DNA of 64,000 bases from Bettongia penicillata ogilbyi (GCA_023548195.1 JAJHZJ010000532.1:372001-436000), one strand, 5' to 3'; counted from the stretch's first letter, positions 1 through 11,960 are shown. The notes: generated from the sequence alone by a model not told the origin. A program made the numbers and translations.

Positions 1-1424
1 CAATGTTTCATGGAGCCAATTTAACCAAAGTATGGGATTCTGCACTATGTGTATGTCAAATAGGATTGTAAGATCTAGGCCCTTACAGTTTATTAAAAAA
101 GAAAAGTGAATAAGTCACTGCCCTCTTCTATTCAATACCTTCCTAATATTACATGGGGCTTCAAGGTTCCAGAAGAAATTTTGGGATGTGAGGCTCTTTA
201 CTTTTCTGAGCAAATGAGAAAAGGAGAGGTTGCTCTCAGAATGGTCTGTTTCCTTCCTATTCCTACCAGCCTGAACTACATAGCACATTCTTATGTTTTA
301 TGAGAAGTCCTTGCTGTACCTTCATATCTAAGACTACAATTCACTTGTTTCAATGTGAATGACGGCAAGTTTGCCTTCCAGGCACAGAACAAGCCCTGTC
401 TCTCCTTCCAATCAGACCTCAGCCTGCCAAAGGGAAATAAATGGAGGTGAAGAGTAGGTACCCCTGCATGTGAAGCCTTTAATTCTGTAACAGAGACTTT
501 CTCAAAGGCTCCGTGTTTTATCAATGATCGATAAAATGTCACTGTGTCCTGGTTCCAGTGTTATGACAAATATCATATTGTTGATGTGACGTACACTAAG
601 GTGACCACAGGAGAAAATATATATGGAATATCCACAAGTCTTGGCTATAATTTCCTAGTCATAGTCAGAAAGTTCAACTCTGAGCATAGGCAATTAGGTG
701 GGCAGCCAGAGCCCCTGCCAGAATACAGAATTCATCCACTGGAAATTGTTCAGTTCCTATGACATTAGCGCTTCCCTCCCAACCTACTCAACTTAAAAAA
801 AAAAAAAATTCCACCTCCTGGAAATTAATGCAGGACTAGCTCAATTAATGAACTGTGATCTGTTCATAAGCCAAGCTGCTATCAATCTGTCAGCTCTAAA
901 AATCTGCTATTTTATTGAAAACTTAAAAGATAATGTACCAGAGGATAAGATTCATTGAAAAGGATAGACATATATAAATTTAGGGTACTAATGCTTCCCA
1001 AACTCAACACTTGGGCTCTATTATTTCACACTGGGTAATCTTCTATCACACATTCATGTTTTCCACCAGTAATTTAAATTGTTTGGCCCATAGTATCTTG
1101 CAAGTAGAAAGTTTATGTTTGACCAGTTTATAAGTATATCTACAGAGTATATATTCTGGAAATACAAAGTTAGCAAACCAGGGGCACTGATTAATCTCTT
1201 AATTCCTGTATAATTTACTGAGGATGCCTGACAGAACTGAAGAAACTTCCTTTCATTCATGGCCTAATTCAGAATTTATTAAGCAAAATCTGGTCAGTAA
1301 TGGGTGGATAATTTGTATTTAGAAAACCCAAAGATCGGAAAGGGCCCCTGAAAATTCATTTAGTGACTTCTGCTTTTAGCTAAGACCTTGCGAGAAAAGA
1401 GGCTCCTTCCCAGACAATCTGTTG

Positions 1425-1525
1425 TTTTTAAAGCATTTATTAAGCACCTAGCACTGGAGACAAAAAGATCAAAAACAAGTGGTCTCTGGTCTCAAAGAGC
1501 TTCGTTTCACACTGGCACCCAAAAA
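1425..1525 (-). repeat. L2 3'-end fragment
   Basis: The segment reads 'aagcatttattaagcacct' followed by 'gagacaaaaagatcaaaaac' and 'tctcaaagagct', the reverse complement of an L2 LINE 3' end. It is short and diverged. Confidence 0.6.
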
Positions 1526-2202
1526 AAGGAAAACAAAGCAAAGCAGCTCTGAGACTGGCCAGCAATCCAAAGGAGACGGCTCACTGAAGCAAGCAGTGCT
1601 CGAATTTCCCCAAAGTGAACCATTTTCTCCTTAAAGATGATCCTTAAAGGATAATTCTCAACTCCAAAGGGGAACCCTGGCCCGTGAGCACGATGAGGGC
1701 ACTGGTTTCAGAAGGGTCTAGAGCAAGTCCAGGCAGAGCATCAGCAAGAAAGAAGTCCAGTCTGAAAGGAAGCACAAGCCTCGCTCGTTAGCACACACCC
1801 ACTCTAAGGCCCAAGTCCACCTTTACACTCCAAAAGTTTGCTAAAGGGTCTCAATTTATAAATAATCAGTTGCTCATGAATGCTCTAGGGAGCTAATCTT
1901 TGCCTATTTTAGGATTCTAAGTAAAACCAAAACTGGCTATGTTGCCTTTCAGGGCTCAGATATCTCATCTGGAGGTTGAAAGTGTTGGAGGGCCTTTAGG
2001 CCAAACCTAAAATTATATGATTTAAGATGACTATTCTGGTAGTTATCCAAGGTAAAGACTGATTTAAACAAAAGGAAGAAAAATTAAAGAATCCAGTTAA
2101 AGGCCTGAATAAAAGCTTCTCATTTCCTGATTCAGAAATAATATATAAATTGGCAGAAAAATTCCTTTCGAGAAAAGAGATGAATGCAACTATTGACAGG
2201 TA

Positions 2203-2389
2203 CTGCTGAATTCCCTTTGTTAACTTCCTTCAGCCATTTAATCTTAAAATAATTTTAAAATTAATCCTACCCAGTTTCTTAAATGTGTGGACTCCTCTGC
2301 TGAATTCCCTTTGTTAACTTCCTTCAGCCATTTAATCTTAAAATAATTTTAAAATTAATCCTACCCAGTTTCTTAAATGTGTGGACTCC
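2203..2389. repeat. Perfect 93-bp tandem duplication
   Basis: Bases 2203-2295 and 2297-2389 are identical over 93 positions, repeated with a period of 94. The unit starts ctgctgaattccc and ends gtgtggactcc. The sequence is not a recognisable transposon. Complete identity means a recent duplication, or an assembly artefact. Confidence 0.97.
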
Positions 2390-3469
2390 AAGTTCCCTCC
2401 TCACTCCTAGCTCTGAAAAATTAACTAAAGAATTAGGGATACAAGGTAATCTAATGCCATGGCCATGAGGCTAAAATGCATGGTGATAACATGGTCAAAT
2501 ATTAGCAGTCACTGAATAAACGAAGCCTTTTTTTCAACTTTCACTTCTGAGTCCTATTAAAATGAATAATGGGAGCCTCTGTCCTTCGCTCATTAATGAC
2601 TAGCTAACTGAATCTTGAGCTATCAGCAGCAATTCCCTTGGCCAAGTAGCTATGCTTCTTACCAGTTCAGCTTCCTGGCCTGAAACATCTGGGGGGACAG
2701 CTGCTATTCCAGTACCAATCAACCCAGTAACAGTTTATGTCAGTTCACACTAGGAAATAGCTGGAGAAATTTTTTTCAGCTCAATTTCAATTCTGGTTAA
2801 AACAAAGTCTTTAGAATAATGCTTTGAGTTGAATTCCATGGAATGGAGGAGGAAAAAAAAATTCCTACACACAGAATCCCAGAATTTCATGCTCATTTGG
2901 ATTTCAGAGACAAAAGAAAATAGAATTTGATTGAAAAATGTAAGCCTTGTTGTCAAAAGGAAAAAAAACGACTACCATCTAAGGGCTTCTTAAGTTTCAC
3001 ATGGTCATTCACCCCATGACAGATTCAAGGCAACCCTACGGAGCACTGAAGTACAAGAGACAAGAGAGGAGGTGGGAGGCAGAACCCACGGGTTTCTCCC
3101 AACCACCGTGAGCCAGCAAGGTCTGTCAACAGCTTCCGGACCTGTAAAAGAAGGAAGCTGAAGAGGTGATCTTGAAGAGCTCTTCCAGCTCTAAGAAGCC
3201 TTTTTAATTAAGTCCACAATTTCCTTTCTCTCCCAATCCCACTCCATCCCAATAATTCAAGTCTGAAAGAAGAAAACTCCAAACACAGAACCCATTCTGT
3301 GTTATCTCAAGCTAAAATCATTGTACTGGACAAAGGTAAACTGGTCTCCCAAGGTTAAACTTAATTTAACTATATCAGGGCTTTCAACTTCTCCAAGGTG
3401 TCATTTAAAAATTGTGAATTACAGATTAAATTCCCTAAAGGCAAATACATAGGATTATAACTCCTGGTC

Positions 3470-3622
3470 GGGACCACGAGGGCTATCTAGCCAGTCCCCT
3501 ACAATTTACAGATGAGGAAATGGAGTCCCAAAGAGATTAATCATGCCCCAAGATCTCCTAGGTAATAAGAGAAAGAACTGGAATTAGAATCCAGGTTCTC
3601 TGACTCCAAATCCAGTCAATGC
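3470..3622 (-). repeat. MIR-family SINE fragment
   Basis: It contains 'tttacagatgaggaaatgga' and later 'ccaggttctctgactccaaa', which is a reversed MIR/MIR3 copy. Confidence 0.6.
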
Positions 3623-3647
3623 CTGCTTTGCATTCTTGTAAAAGCAA

Positions 3648-3870
3648 GCCTTGGAGGTGCTGTGGATAGAGTGCTGAGCTTGGAGGCAGGAAGACTTGAG
3701 TTCAGATCTGACCTCAGGCACATACTAGCTGTGTGACCCTGGGCAAGTCACTCAACCCTGTTTGCTGTAGTCCACTGGAGAAGGAAATGACAAACTACTG
3801 CGGTGTCTTTGCCAAGAAAATCCCATACAGACTCATGAAGAGTCAGACCCAACCAAACAAGAAAAATGCA
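3648..3870 (+). repeat. Marsupial tRNA-like SINE
   Basis: The head reads 'gctgtggatagagtgctgag', followed by 'ttgagttcagatctgacctc', the 'gtgtgaccctgggcaagtca' box, and the tail 'ggagaaggaaatgacaaac' with 'tttgccaagaaaatccc'. The whole structure of this abundant marsupial SINE is present in the plus orientation. Confidence 0.85.
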
Positions 3871-4159
3871 AACCTAGAGAGGAATGCTGGCCATGTTCTG
3901 GGTGGAAGGCCACTTTGTTCCAAAAGATCATTCCACAAAGTAGACAGTTTGCAAGCACAATACAAACTTACAATATACTAATATGTTGTTTTCTTTTCTT
4001 TTTGCATGAAAGAATACACTTTAAAAAGGAACAGTTGAGATTATCTTTAAGGTCCTTTCCAGTCAATCTGTCATCCTATGGATTAAATAGTTTTAAAAAA
4101 ACCATTCATTTTGAGGGCTCCATCACCGTCAGCTGTTTCAAGCATAGTGACAAAAACTC

Positions 4160-4350
4160 CTATGCATAGCACGATTTAGTTCACAAAGCACTTTCTTCAC
4201 AACAATTCTGTGAAGTCTCTATCCCCATTTTACAGATGAGGGAAGCAGAAGTGAAATGACTTCCACTAGCCAGCCAGTGTCTGAGACTGCCTCAAGGATA
4301 GGTCTCCTGCCGCAAGGGCAGGGCTCTTCCCACTAAACCACACTTCCCCG
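4160..4350 (-). repeat. MIR-family SINE
   Basis: The order of 'cacaaagcactttcttcaca', 'ccccattttacagatgaggg' and 'cttcccactaaaccacac' is that of a reversed MIR3-type element. It lies in the probable 3' UTR or just past it. Confidence 0.65.
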
Positions 4351-4669
4351 TACAAAGAAAAGCGTCAGTTACTCCCTTTTCATCCCCTGTCCTTGTAATG
4401 AAAAGGAATTTCAGCAAGGACAAGTTATACAGAAAAGCTCAGAGGAACTTCATTCATTCCATTACTGTTTAAATTTAAACTCCTATGACTCTTGTGGGTG
4501 GGTTTCTTTTCCTACAATTTTAAAAGCAGTAAGATATGCAAGATTCAGCTAAGGATTTCAGTTTCTTTAAATTCAGAAAAGCCTCTTTAGTGATTCCAAG
4601 CGTGATGACCTCAGGAGCCACATGAGGACCAGAGGGTAAAGTTCTCAGGGGGAATAGTTTCAAGACAGG

Positions 4670-4712
4670 GGCTATCTGTCTGTCTCTCTCTCTTTCCCTC
4701 TCTCTATTTATG
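4670..4712. repeat. Pyrimidine-rich (TCTG)n/(TC)n simple repeat
   Basis: The stretch is 'tctgtctgtctctctctc' followed by more C/T bases. It is a short microsatellite with no other feature. Confidence 0.85.
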
Positions 4713-4916
4713 TAAACATATATATTCACTCTTTACAGGTTCAGAGAATACAGACTCAACAACAAAAACAGAACTTTATGCACCACTTGGGGAAAAAAAT
4801 TTTAAAATTTTATAAAAGATAAATATATTACAATTTTTCCAGGTATCTTTTAAAATTCTTCTCAGCCTATATTTGATATTCAGGGTTCATGCACATGAAT
4901 GCCTTATTCAGCAAAA

Positions 4917-5069
4917 CTAGAAACTAAGGTTCAAATCACCATCATCCTCTAATTTCTGAAATAATCTTAAACTTCGTAATCCCGACTCTCGCTCTCCATT
5001 TTTCCACAAAATAATGAGATGATCAGCAGAGCATGTCACTAGTCCATGGTCTTCAAAGTATAAGAACAT
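4917..5069 (-). CDS. WDR41: WDR41 coding exon 13 (C-terminus and stop)
   Basis: The last coding exon follows a TTTTGTTACAG acceptor and opens in phase 0 with Met-Phe-Leu-Tyr-Phe. It encodes the closing WD strand pair (GLVTCSADHLIILWKNG) and a basic C-terminal helix segment (ESGLRSLRLFQKLEDDGDLN), ending at a TAG on 4917-4919. In the human complex the C-terminal helix is reported to contact SMCR8; that role is inferred here by homology. The final residues (DDGDLNLSF) differ from the human tail as I recall it (ENGDLYLAV) but keep its length. The 3' UTR continues toward lower coordinates; I see no AATAAA on the minus strand down to about 3200. Confidence 0.96.
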   Translation of the reverse strand: MFLYFEDHGLVTCSADHLIILWKNGERESGLRSLRLFQKLEDDGDLNLSF

Positions 5070-5127
5070 CTGTAACAAAAATAAAAATCACCAATTATAG
5101 CACATAACACTAGGTAAGGAGAATCCC

Positions 5128-5240
5128 ATTCAACATACATTTATTGAGCATCTACTGTGTACTAGGGGTTGCAGGAAATACAAAGTTTAGAAAATCCATG
5201 GTGCCTGCCTTCATGAAGCTTCCAGGGAACAGAAAGATAG
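5128..5240 (-). repeat. L2 3'-end fragment
   Basis: The segment 'acatttattgagcatctact' then 'ctgccttcatgaagcttcca' is the reversed L2 3' terminus. Confidence 0.65.
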
Positions 5241-6258
5241 TACTCTGCTTATCACAAATATTTTAAGAAGACTATATTTTCACCAAGGGCCTCCCACTCT
5301 TTTGAATATGAAAATAGAAGTCAGTTCCATTGTTAACCATTACTTTCATTTGTACATGTTGACAAATGCACACTCCTCTCTATCACCCAGAATTCTATTC
5401 ACCAAACTTCTCTGTTTACCACATTTCAGTGACATTCGTGTTCATAATTATGAACTTCAGCTACTGCCATGATTCTAAAAGTTTTCCTGATTTAAAAGAA
5501 AGATTATGTTGTGTACTCTATGGTTTTAGTATTTCATCATATTCTAATTCTTCACGAGTTGTTAAAAAATTGTATTGCCAAACAGAGGTCTGACTAGATT
5601 TGCTTTCATAACTAGATAAAGATCACCTGTGATTAACCCATTGTTTCTGTACAAATGGCTGCTGCTAAACTGCTTGAAAAAGTCTGTTCTCTTAAATGAA
5701 TAAAAGCTACCTCTACAAGTCTGGTGACATTATTTGACTAAGAAACATTCGCTCCAGTGGATCAGTGACTGCATTAATTTGGATGTTTCCTCACAAATGC
5801 AGACTGCAAACAATTCCTGCCTTCCTGCCCATCATGTGGGACCCTCCTCTGGGGATTCCAATGAGTTCACCATAGGAGAGGGTCAACCCAATGTGCCAAA
5901 GACTATCCTCACTTGAGAAGAGGAGTGGGTCCTAGATCTGTCCACCTGTCATCCTTCAATCTTCCTTTTCTATCACACATTTCCCCAGGAGCTTCTTTTA
6001 TTCATGTTCTTTGAAATTCCTCATTTGTCCTATTTCAGTCTAGGTCACACCCACCATGAAAGCCCTCCATCTTGCCACAGCTTTCTGGGTGATTTTCATT
6101 TCTGTTCTTTGGGAACTGCTGCGCTCCATATCTCTTAGCCATCCTTGACACTAGCCTGTGCATGTACAATCACAAATTCCGAATTCAAGAACCTGATTGT
6201 AAATGACCATTTTGAGCTCTTTGGGGGAGAGCAAGAATCCTAGGTATGTCATAATACC

Positions 6259-6480
6259 TTGTGTTCACATAGCACTCTTCATATGCATTACCTTGGGGGT
6301 GCTCTCATCAGTCCTCTAGGGTAGGTAATTACAGATATTTTTATTCCCATTTCTAAAATGAGGAAAGGAAAGCTGGGAGAGGTTAACTGATTTGCCCAAG
6401 GTCATGCGGTTAACGAGGGCTGAGCCAATCCCAGTCCCTACACACCTTTCACCGGGCCCCTACTGCTCTGGGCATCATGA
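6259..6480 (-). repeat. MIR-family SINE
   Basis: Features include 'cattaccttgggggtgctct', 'attcccatttctaaaatgag' and 'gatttgcccaaggtcatgcg', the reversed MIR3-like order. Confidence 0.65.
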
Positions 6481-6499
6481 CTGTGCCAGGCAGTCCGCG

Positions 6500-7060
6500 A
6501 GGAAACAAGCATTTATTAGATGCTTTCCATGTGCCAAGCACTGTGCTATGTGCTAGAGATACAAAGAAAGGCAAAAACATAGTCAAGGAGCTCAGATTTT
6601 AATGGGGGAAGCAACATGTAAATAATGATGTACATACAAAAGATATGCAGTAGAAAGGGGAAAGAGTCTCCAAGAGAAGGCACTGGGAGGGGTGGTGAGA
6701 AGAGGAAGCGGAGGAGCCTTGGAAAGACTGCCTACAAAAGAAGGAATTGAAGCAGAACTTGAAGGAAGGGAGGGGCTGGGGGTGAAGAGAGGGGCACAGG
6801 GAAAAGCCAGTACAAAAGCACAGAGATGAGAGTGTTGTTAATGTGCTGGATGGAAGAGCGACTAGAGGAGGGCGAAGTCTAAGATGATGAAAGAAGAAGG
6901 GGCAAGGGGGTGAAGGTCTTGAAATGTCAAGCAGGACATTTTTTACTGGATTCTGGAGGTTACCAGGGAGTAGTTTACCAGGGGCAGAAGAAGGTGACAT
7001 GATCAGACCTGAAAACCGCTTTGGCAGCTGTGGAGCATGGACTGGAGACAAAGGACACCA
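6500..7060 (-). repeat. L2 LINE fragment
   Basis: It begins with 'gcatttattagatgctttcc' and 'tagagatacaaagaaaggca', then runs through diverged L2 sequence such as 'gaaggtgacatgatcagacc' and 'gctttggcagctgtggagca'. On the minus strand this is the 3' part of L2 ORF2 with the 3' UTR. A 150-codon open frame on the minus strand at 6599-7051 falls inside it and is repeat-derived, not a gene. Confidence 0.75.
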
Positions 7061-7259
7061 GCTAGATGATTACGGTATCCGTCATGGTCAGAGCTAACTA
7101 GTACTTAGTAATCGCTTGCTATGTGGTGTTGTGCTGAGTCCAGAGGAGATAATAAAAAGGTTTAAAAGTTCAAAGGAAATGTGGGAACACTTGACAGCGT
7201 GAACGTGGATTACAGCAGCATAAACTCCCCAAGCGAAAATACACTAGACAACACCAGTG

Positions 7260-7359
7260 GCCAAGATTATCACAATATCTTTGCATATTTATGTATATAC
7301 ATATATGTATACATGTGTGCAAATGTTTATATATATATTTACACACACATATATATATG

Positions 7360-7437
<78 letters not shown>
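7260..7437. repeat. TA/CA microsatellite with pure (AT)33 core
   Basis: Interrupted TA, TG and CA dinucleotides begin at about 7284 and become a pure alternating AT run of 67 bases at 7371-7437. Apparent open frames (Tyr-Ile repeats) are artefacts. Such a run can extrude as a cruciform and is likely variable in length. Confidence 0.95.
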
Positions 7438-7440
<3 letters not shown>

Positions 7441-8019
7441 CATTCTCAAGCAGCCTCGAGAGCTTTTGAAAACAGGCCTTCTCTTTCTATTTTTTCCCTT
7501 TGCTGCCATTCCACCGCTCATAATAACTACAGAGCTCCCACACTTGGACTCCTTCTCTGCAGAGGAGGGTCATCAGGTTCCAGCCCAGCCAGGGTAGCTA
7601 ATATAAGACAGGTATTCTAGCCAGTGCTCAGTGATCCAGGACTAGAGAGCCTCTAAAACATCCATGGTAGGTCTTGGAAGTCCTTTTCTTCAGTACGAAA
7701 GAGCAGCCTAAATCTTGGAGTGGTTTCAGTCCTTAAATGGTAATCCACATCACCCCAATCCACTCTACCCTGTAGTGTCCTGCTAAGGTCAAAGACATTG
7801 GATGTAAATTCCTTCTCCATCTATTGGCATTTACAATTCTACTCATCAATTTGACTGTTTTAGCAGCAATACGGCCCTAGGAACTTCACAAAAAGCCACC
7901 AACCTTGAAAGTCTTTATATCTGTGCAGCCGTAATCAATCAAATAAACCTGCTCTAATCTGGCTGAGTAAACATTACTTAGCACATTAAACAATCAATAC
8001 AAAATACGAAGTATTATAA

Positions 8020-8425
8020 AGTGGAGGCTAACTTCTCTGGCACAGCATGCTGGAGGACTGTCAGGAAGGGCAGATAAATGGGAGGTGCAATGGGCAAGGA
8101 AATCCTCCTGGAAGAGTAACTTGGATCTTCCAAGTGGTCAGAAGCGGATGGAAGTGAGAAGAGCCCTCCAAGAAAAGAGCACAAGGTAGGTAAATACACC
8201 GGTGTGTTGTGTTAAAGGGTGGAGAGGAAATGAATGCCAGGGAAAGTAGGAGACTATTACAGTAATCCATGTACAAGCAGATTATGGGCCAGATCAATCC
8301 TGCGGAAAAGAAAAAAGGACAGGTATATTTAGTAGGAATAAGAGGATTACTAGTGGTAAGTGCAGTAGATAAAGAATGAATCAAAGATGACTTTCAAGTT
8401 TCTGATCTGAGTAAATGGATAATGG
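8020..8425 (-). repeat. L2 LINE fragment
   Basis: Phrases such as 'aatgaatgccagggaaagta', 'gagactattacagtaatcca' and 'gatgactttcaagtttctga' correspond to the reversed L2 ORF2 region. It is strongly diverged. Confidence 0.6.
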
Positions 8426-8754
8426 AAGTACAGGAACAAGGGAAGTTGGTGGGTAAACTGAATTTGGGGGAGACGGAATGAGTTTGACTTGAGATAGGCA
8501 AAAGCTGAGGTGACAGAACTGTGCCCTGGAAGAACTTGCACCTTTGGGCCACTCTGTCTGTATCCATGATGGCCTCTTTTGGACCACTAATTCAAGCAAG
8601 CCAAGCTTCCCTCCCTCTTTTCCTCCCCCCAGGCCATCTCTTCAGCTCTCAAATTCTCAAACTGTGAACTGGATCAAATCAACCATTTTTCCTCGATAGG
8701 GTATGTCAGTTTATTCCCTCCTGGGCCCACCCACCAATCCAATCCTGCCCGCCC

Positions 8755-8885
8755 CCCTGCCAGGTCACCAATGATGCCCTATATGTTTTGTCTCCCTCAT
8801 GAAACTGCCAGTTCCTAGAGTCCAGGACTGTTTCTGCTTTTGTATCTGTCTCCACAGGGCCTAGAGCACAGCAACTGGCACATGG
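8755..8885 (+). repeat. L2 3'-end fragment
   Basis: The forward L2 tail is visible as 'ttcctagagtccaggactgt' and 'cctagagcacagcaactggc'. Confidence 0.5.
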
Positions 8886-8899
8886 CACTCACTCATGTG

Positions 8900-9185
8900 C
8901 ATGCATGCAACATACAGATGGAAACATCCAGGAAGACGCAGGCAGTGAGAGAATACAGCCAAAAGGAGACAGAGCAGAAGTGGAGGGTGATGACTGAAGG
9001 TCTGAGAGAAGATCTCTAAGGAACGGAGAGAAGGAAGTAGCACTGGAGCTCAAGGAAGCTTTCCCAGAGCAGGGCAGTCTCACACAGGTTTTATGGTAAA
9101 GGAGGAGCCAGTAGGGAATCCAGAAAGTCAAGTCCTGGAGCCTGTGGCTGGAAAGGGAGTCAGGGATCCCAGAGATGTGACGTGA
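8900..9185 (-). repeat. L2 LINE fragment
   Basis: This has the composition and word order of reversed L2 ('ggaatccagaaagtcaagtc', 'aaggaagctttcccagagca'), continuing the L2-rich character of the intron. Confidence 0.4.
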
Positions 9186-9379
9186 CCTCAGCATCACAAA
9201 GACACCACAGATAACACAAAATCATTTTCTGCTGCTGCTCTAGAGGAACTGCCACTGCTTGAGCTGACCTGATCCACTTACCCTCTCCCCTCTGCCCACA
9301 CTTCTCCTTTCTGGGATCTACTCTCCCTTCCTCTGTCCTGATCTAAGCAGGACTCTTCCCTCGAGGAAGTGAGAAGGCA

Positions 9380-9960
9380 GCATGGTGGAGCTGGAGTGTA
9401 AGCGATTCTGAACTTGGAGTCAGAAGACAACTTGATTTTGAGTCTAGCGGAAAGTGTGCTGGACATGGAGATGTAGGATCTATGTTCAAATCCCTTTTCT
9501 ACCACTAATTACCTTGTGTGGCCTTGGGCAAGTTATTCCACCTCAGTTGCTGCATTTGTAAAGTGAAGGGAAGGACTATATGTCCTCTTATGTCCCTACC
9601 ATCTCTTGGTCTTCTCAACTGTGTGATTTTTGCATATAACTCTATCTTCGAGGAATTGGGTCCTTCATCTGTAAATGGCAGGATTTTTTGTTGTTGATCA
9701 GTGAAAACCCTTTGGGGTTTTCTTGGCAGAGATACTGGAGTGGTTTGCCATTTCCTTCTCTAGCTTATTTTATAGATGAGGAAACTGAGGCAAACAGGGT
9801 TAAGTGACTTGCCCAGGGTCACACAGCTATGTTAAGGCCAGATTTAAATACAGGACCTCCTGACTCCAGGCCCTGCCACCTAATCCTACCCCAATGACAG
9901 GATTAGACTAGATGATCTCTAAAGCATTCTCTAGCTCTTACATTCTATATCACTCTATAT
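9380..9960 (+). repeat. MIR-type SINE split by a later SINE
   Basis: A forward MIR-like copy ('gttcaaatcccttttctacc', 'gtggccttgggcaagttatt', 'cctcagttgctgcatttgta') runs to about 9685 and resumes at 9893 with 'gattagactagatgatctct'. The interruption is the SINE at 9686-9892. Confidence 0.7.
9686..9892 (-). mobile_element. Marsupial SINE nested in a MIR, with target-site duplication
   Basis: The reversed SINE has its T-rich 3' tail at the left (gttgttgatcag), then 'gagatactggagtggtttgc', 'gaggaaactgaggcaaacag' and 'gacttgcccagggtcacaca'. It is flanked by aatggcaggatt (9674-9685) and aatgacaggatt (9893-9904), a 12-bp duplication with one mismatch. This shows retrotransposition into the older MIR. 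Confidence 0.9.
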
Positions 9961-10089
9961 ATGAGTCCCACCTCTTCCAGATCACTCCCATTCCCAAATA
10001 CCTTCTCCCTCTTCTAAAGTCGTACAGCACTTTTGGTTCATGCTGCTCATTGGACACTTAACATAGGTACCTTATACAATTTTTTTTAA

Positions 10090-10235
10090 TATAATGCCCT
10101 GTCTTCTTACCTAGATTGGGAGCTTCTTAGTGTAAAGGTCGAATTGTATGCTTCTTTGTATCCCTAGTATATAGTACGGTATCTTACACACAGGAGAGGT
10201 TCTGTCAAGTGTTTGCTGATAACCATGACAGATTA
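10090..10235 (+). repeat. L2 3'-end fragment
   Basis: The forward L2 tail pattern is 'gattgggagcttcttagtgt', 'tgcttctttgtatccctagt' and 'agtatatagtacggtatctt'. Confidence 0.55.
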
Positions 10236-10644
10236 ACTAGTATCGTGAAAGTTAATACATTTCAGGATGTGAGCTGTTCCTTTTCCTTGCTATCTGACAA
10301 AGGGAGAAAATGATCAAACCCAATAATTAATGCTGTGATAACACACCTTTAGTCAATGTTCATGATTCTTTCATTTGAACCAAAATACTGTGACATCAAC
10401 ACGATGAATAATATCATTTGGTCTATCAGTATATATTTCTTGGACAGGCATTTTCTATGGACAAGCCAGATATAAAACTGAAGGAGGAAAACAAAGCAGG
10501 CTGAATGCATTTAGGAACTGTCCACAACACTTTTGAAATCCCAAGCTGCTCCCTGAAACAAAAATCCAACTTTTAATACCAATGTTATTCCAGAAATGCT
10601 ATATGGTTGTAAATCATGGAAATCAGCAAAACTGAAGATGTCCT

Positions 10645-11815
10645 GTCTGTTAACAGGCATTTCCTAAGTGCCTACTATGTGCCAGGCACTGTGCTCAGTG
10701 CTAGAGATGCAAAGAAAGACAAAAGACAGTTCCTACCCTTAAGAAGGCCACAATCTAATGGGGAAGACAATATGCAAATCTATGTACAATCTATACTCAG
10801 GATGAATTCCACAGAAGGAAGGTGCTCAAACAGATTAAGAAAGGCTTCTTGCAGAAGCCAGGGAAGTCAGTAGGCAGAGATGAGGAGGGAGAGTATTCCA
10901 GGGATGGAGAACAGACAGTAAAAATGCCCAGAGTTGGAAGATAGACTGGAAAGAGCCTGGAGGCCAGCATCACTAGAAAGCATATGGTAAAATATAAGGT
11001 GTAAGATGACTGGAAAGGTGTCATTGTGTGGGAGGGGGGAGGCGAGGGCTCAGAGAAGAGGAGCCAGACTGTGAAGACTTTGAATGACAGAGAATTATGT
11101 ATTTGATGATGGAGGTGATAAAGAGCCTCTAAAGTTAACTGAGCATGTGGGGGGCGGGGTAGGGGGGCATGATTAGATCTGTACTTTAGAAAAATTACCT
11201 TGACAGCTGAGTAGAGGAGGGACTGGAGGGAAGAGAGACTTAAGGCGGGCAGACCCACCCACAGGCTACTTCAATGGTCAAGGACAGAGGAGATAATGCT
11301 ACAAGGAGGTGGCATTATTAGAAGAAAACAGGCATATCTGAGAGATGTTACAAAAGTGGTATCAACAGGCCTTGGTAACAGACTGGATATATATGGTGAG
11401 AGATAGCGAGCGTTTGAGGACTTGAGGCCGCTACTCAGCATCACTGGGAAGATGGTAGTGCCCTTAGCGGTAACAGGAAGTCTGGAAAAGGGAAAGTTCT
11501 GAGAGTAAGATAACCAATTTATATGTGGACACGTTCAGTTGGAGGTGTCTGCTGCACATCCAGGTCAGGATATCTAGGCATATCAGCAGAGACATTAGGG
11601 CTGGATATGTAGATTTGGGAATCGTCAGGATGGAGATGATGACTGATGGCAGCTGATGAGAACATCAAGTGAAATGAGTCAGAGCGAGTAGAGGAAAGGG
11701 CCCAGGCCAGAACCCAAAAAGTAGTGCAAAAGATATCATCAGAAGTGTGTGAGGAGCAAAGCAGGTGAACCAGTCATGCAACAAAAACAAGGGACAGCAG
11801 CTGGATGTGCAGACT
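10645..11815 (-). repeat. L2 LINE, 1.2 kb, with ORF2 remnant
   Basis: The longest L2 copy in the window starts at its 3' end ('tgcctactatgtgccaggca') and extends leftward in the element through the 3' part of ORF2. On the minus strand 10797-11258 is open for 153 codons and includes SAVKVIFLKYRSNHAP, resembling the 'aaRVIFLK..cdHv' motif downstream of the L2 reverse transcriptase. The remainder is frameshifted, so it is a dead copy. Further phrases include 'caggccttggtaacagactg' and 'gggaatcgtcaggatggaga'. Confidence 0.85.
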
Positions 11816-11824
11816 GAGCCTTGG

Positions 11825-11960
11825 ACTGCTATCGGTCAGTCGATAGGCAATTATTTAGCACTAACTTTGCTCCTGGGACTGTGCCAGGCACAGGAGATCA
11901 AAAGGTAAAAATGAACCAATCCCTGTTCTGGAGCCTACATTCTACTGTGGTACCCACACA
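11825..11960 (-). repeat. L2 3'-end fragment
   Basis: A second reversed L2 terminus ('gggactgtgccaggcacagg', 'ggagcctacattctactgtg') directly abuts the longer L2 copy. Confidence 0.6.

Larger units (their letters stand above)
1..4916. other. Downstream flank of WDR41: 3' UTR and intergenic DNA
   Basis: No coding exon is recognisable here. Roughly 1-1420 shows neither gene nor interspersed repeat that I can name. The WDR41 3' UTR must start at 4916 and run downward, but its end is unclear: the minus strand has no AATAAA before an ATTAAA at about 3203-3208. In human, PDE8B lies tail-to-tail with WDR41, so the far left could include its 3' end on the plus strand; an AATAAA at about 436 is compatible with this but proves nothing. 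Repeats within are listed separately. Confidence 0.5.

Noticed and set aside
1..1400. Possible 3' end of PDE8B on the plus strand, expected by synteny with human
   Set aside because: No coding similarity could be recognised and an AATAAA at about 436 alone is not evidence. An alignment to marsupial PDE8B transcripts would decide.
7181..7620. Several Tyr/Ile-repeat open frames
   Set aside because: They translate the AT microsatellite.
10797..11258. 153-codon minus-strand open frame
   Set aside because: Its residues resemble L2 ORF2 downstream of the reverse transcriptase; it is a dead LINE fragment, not a host gene.
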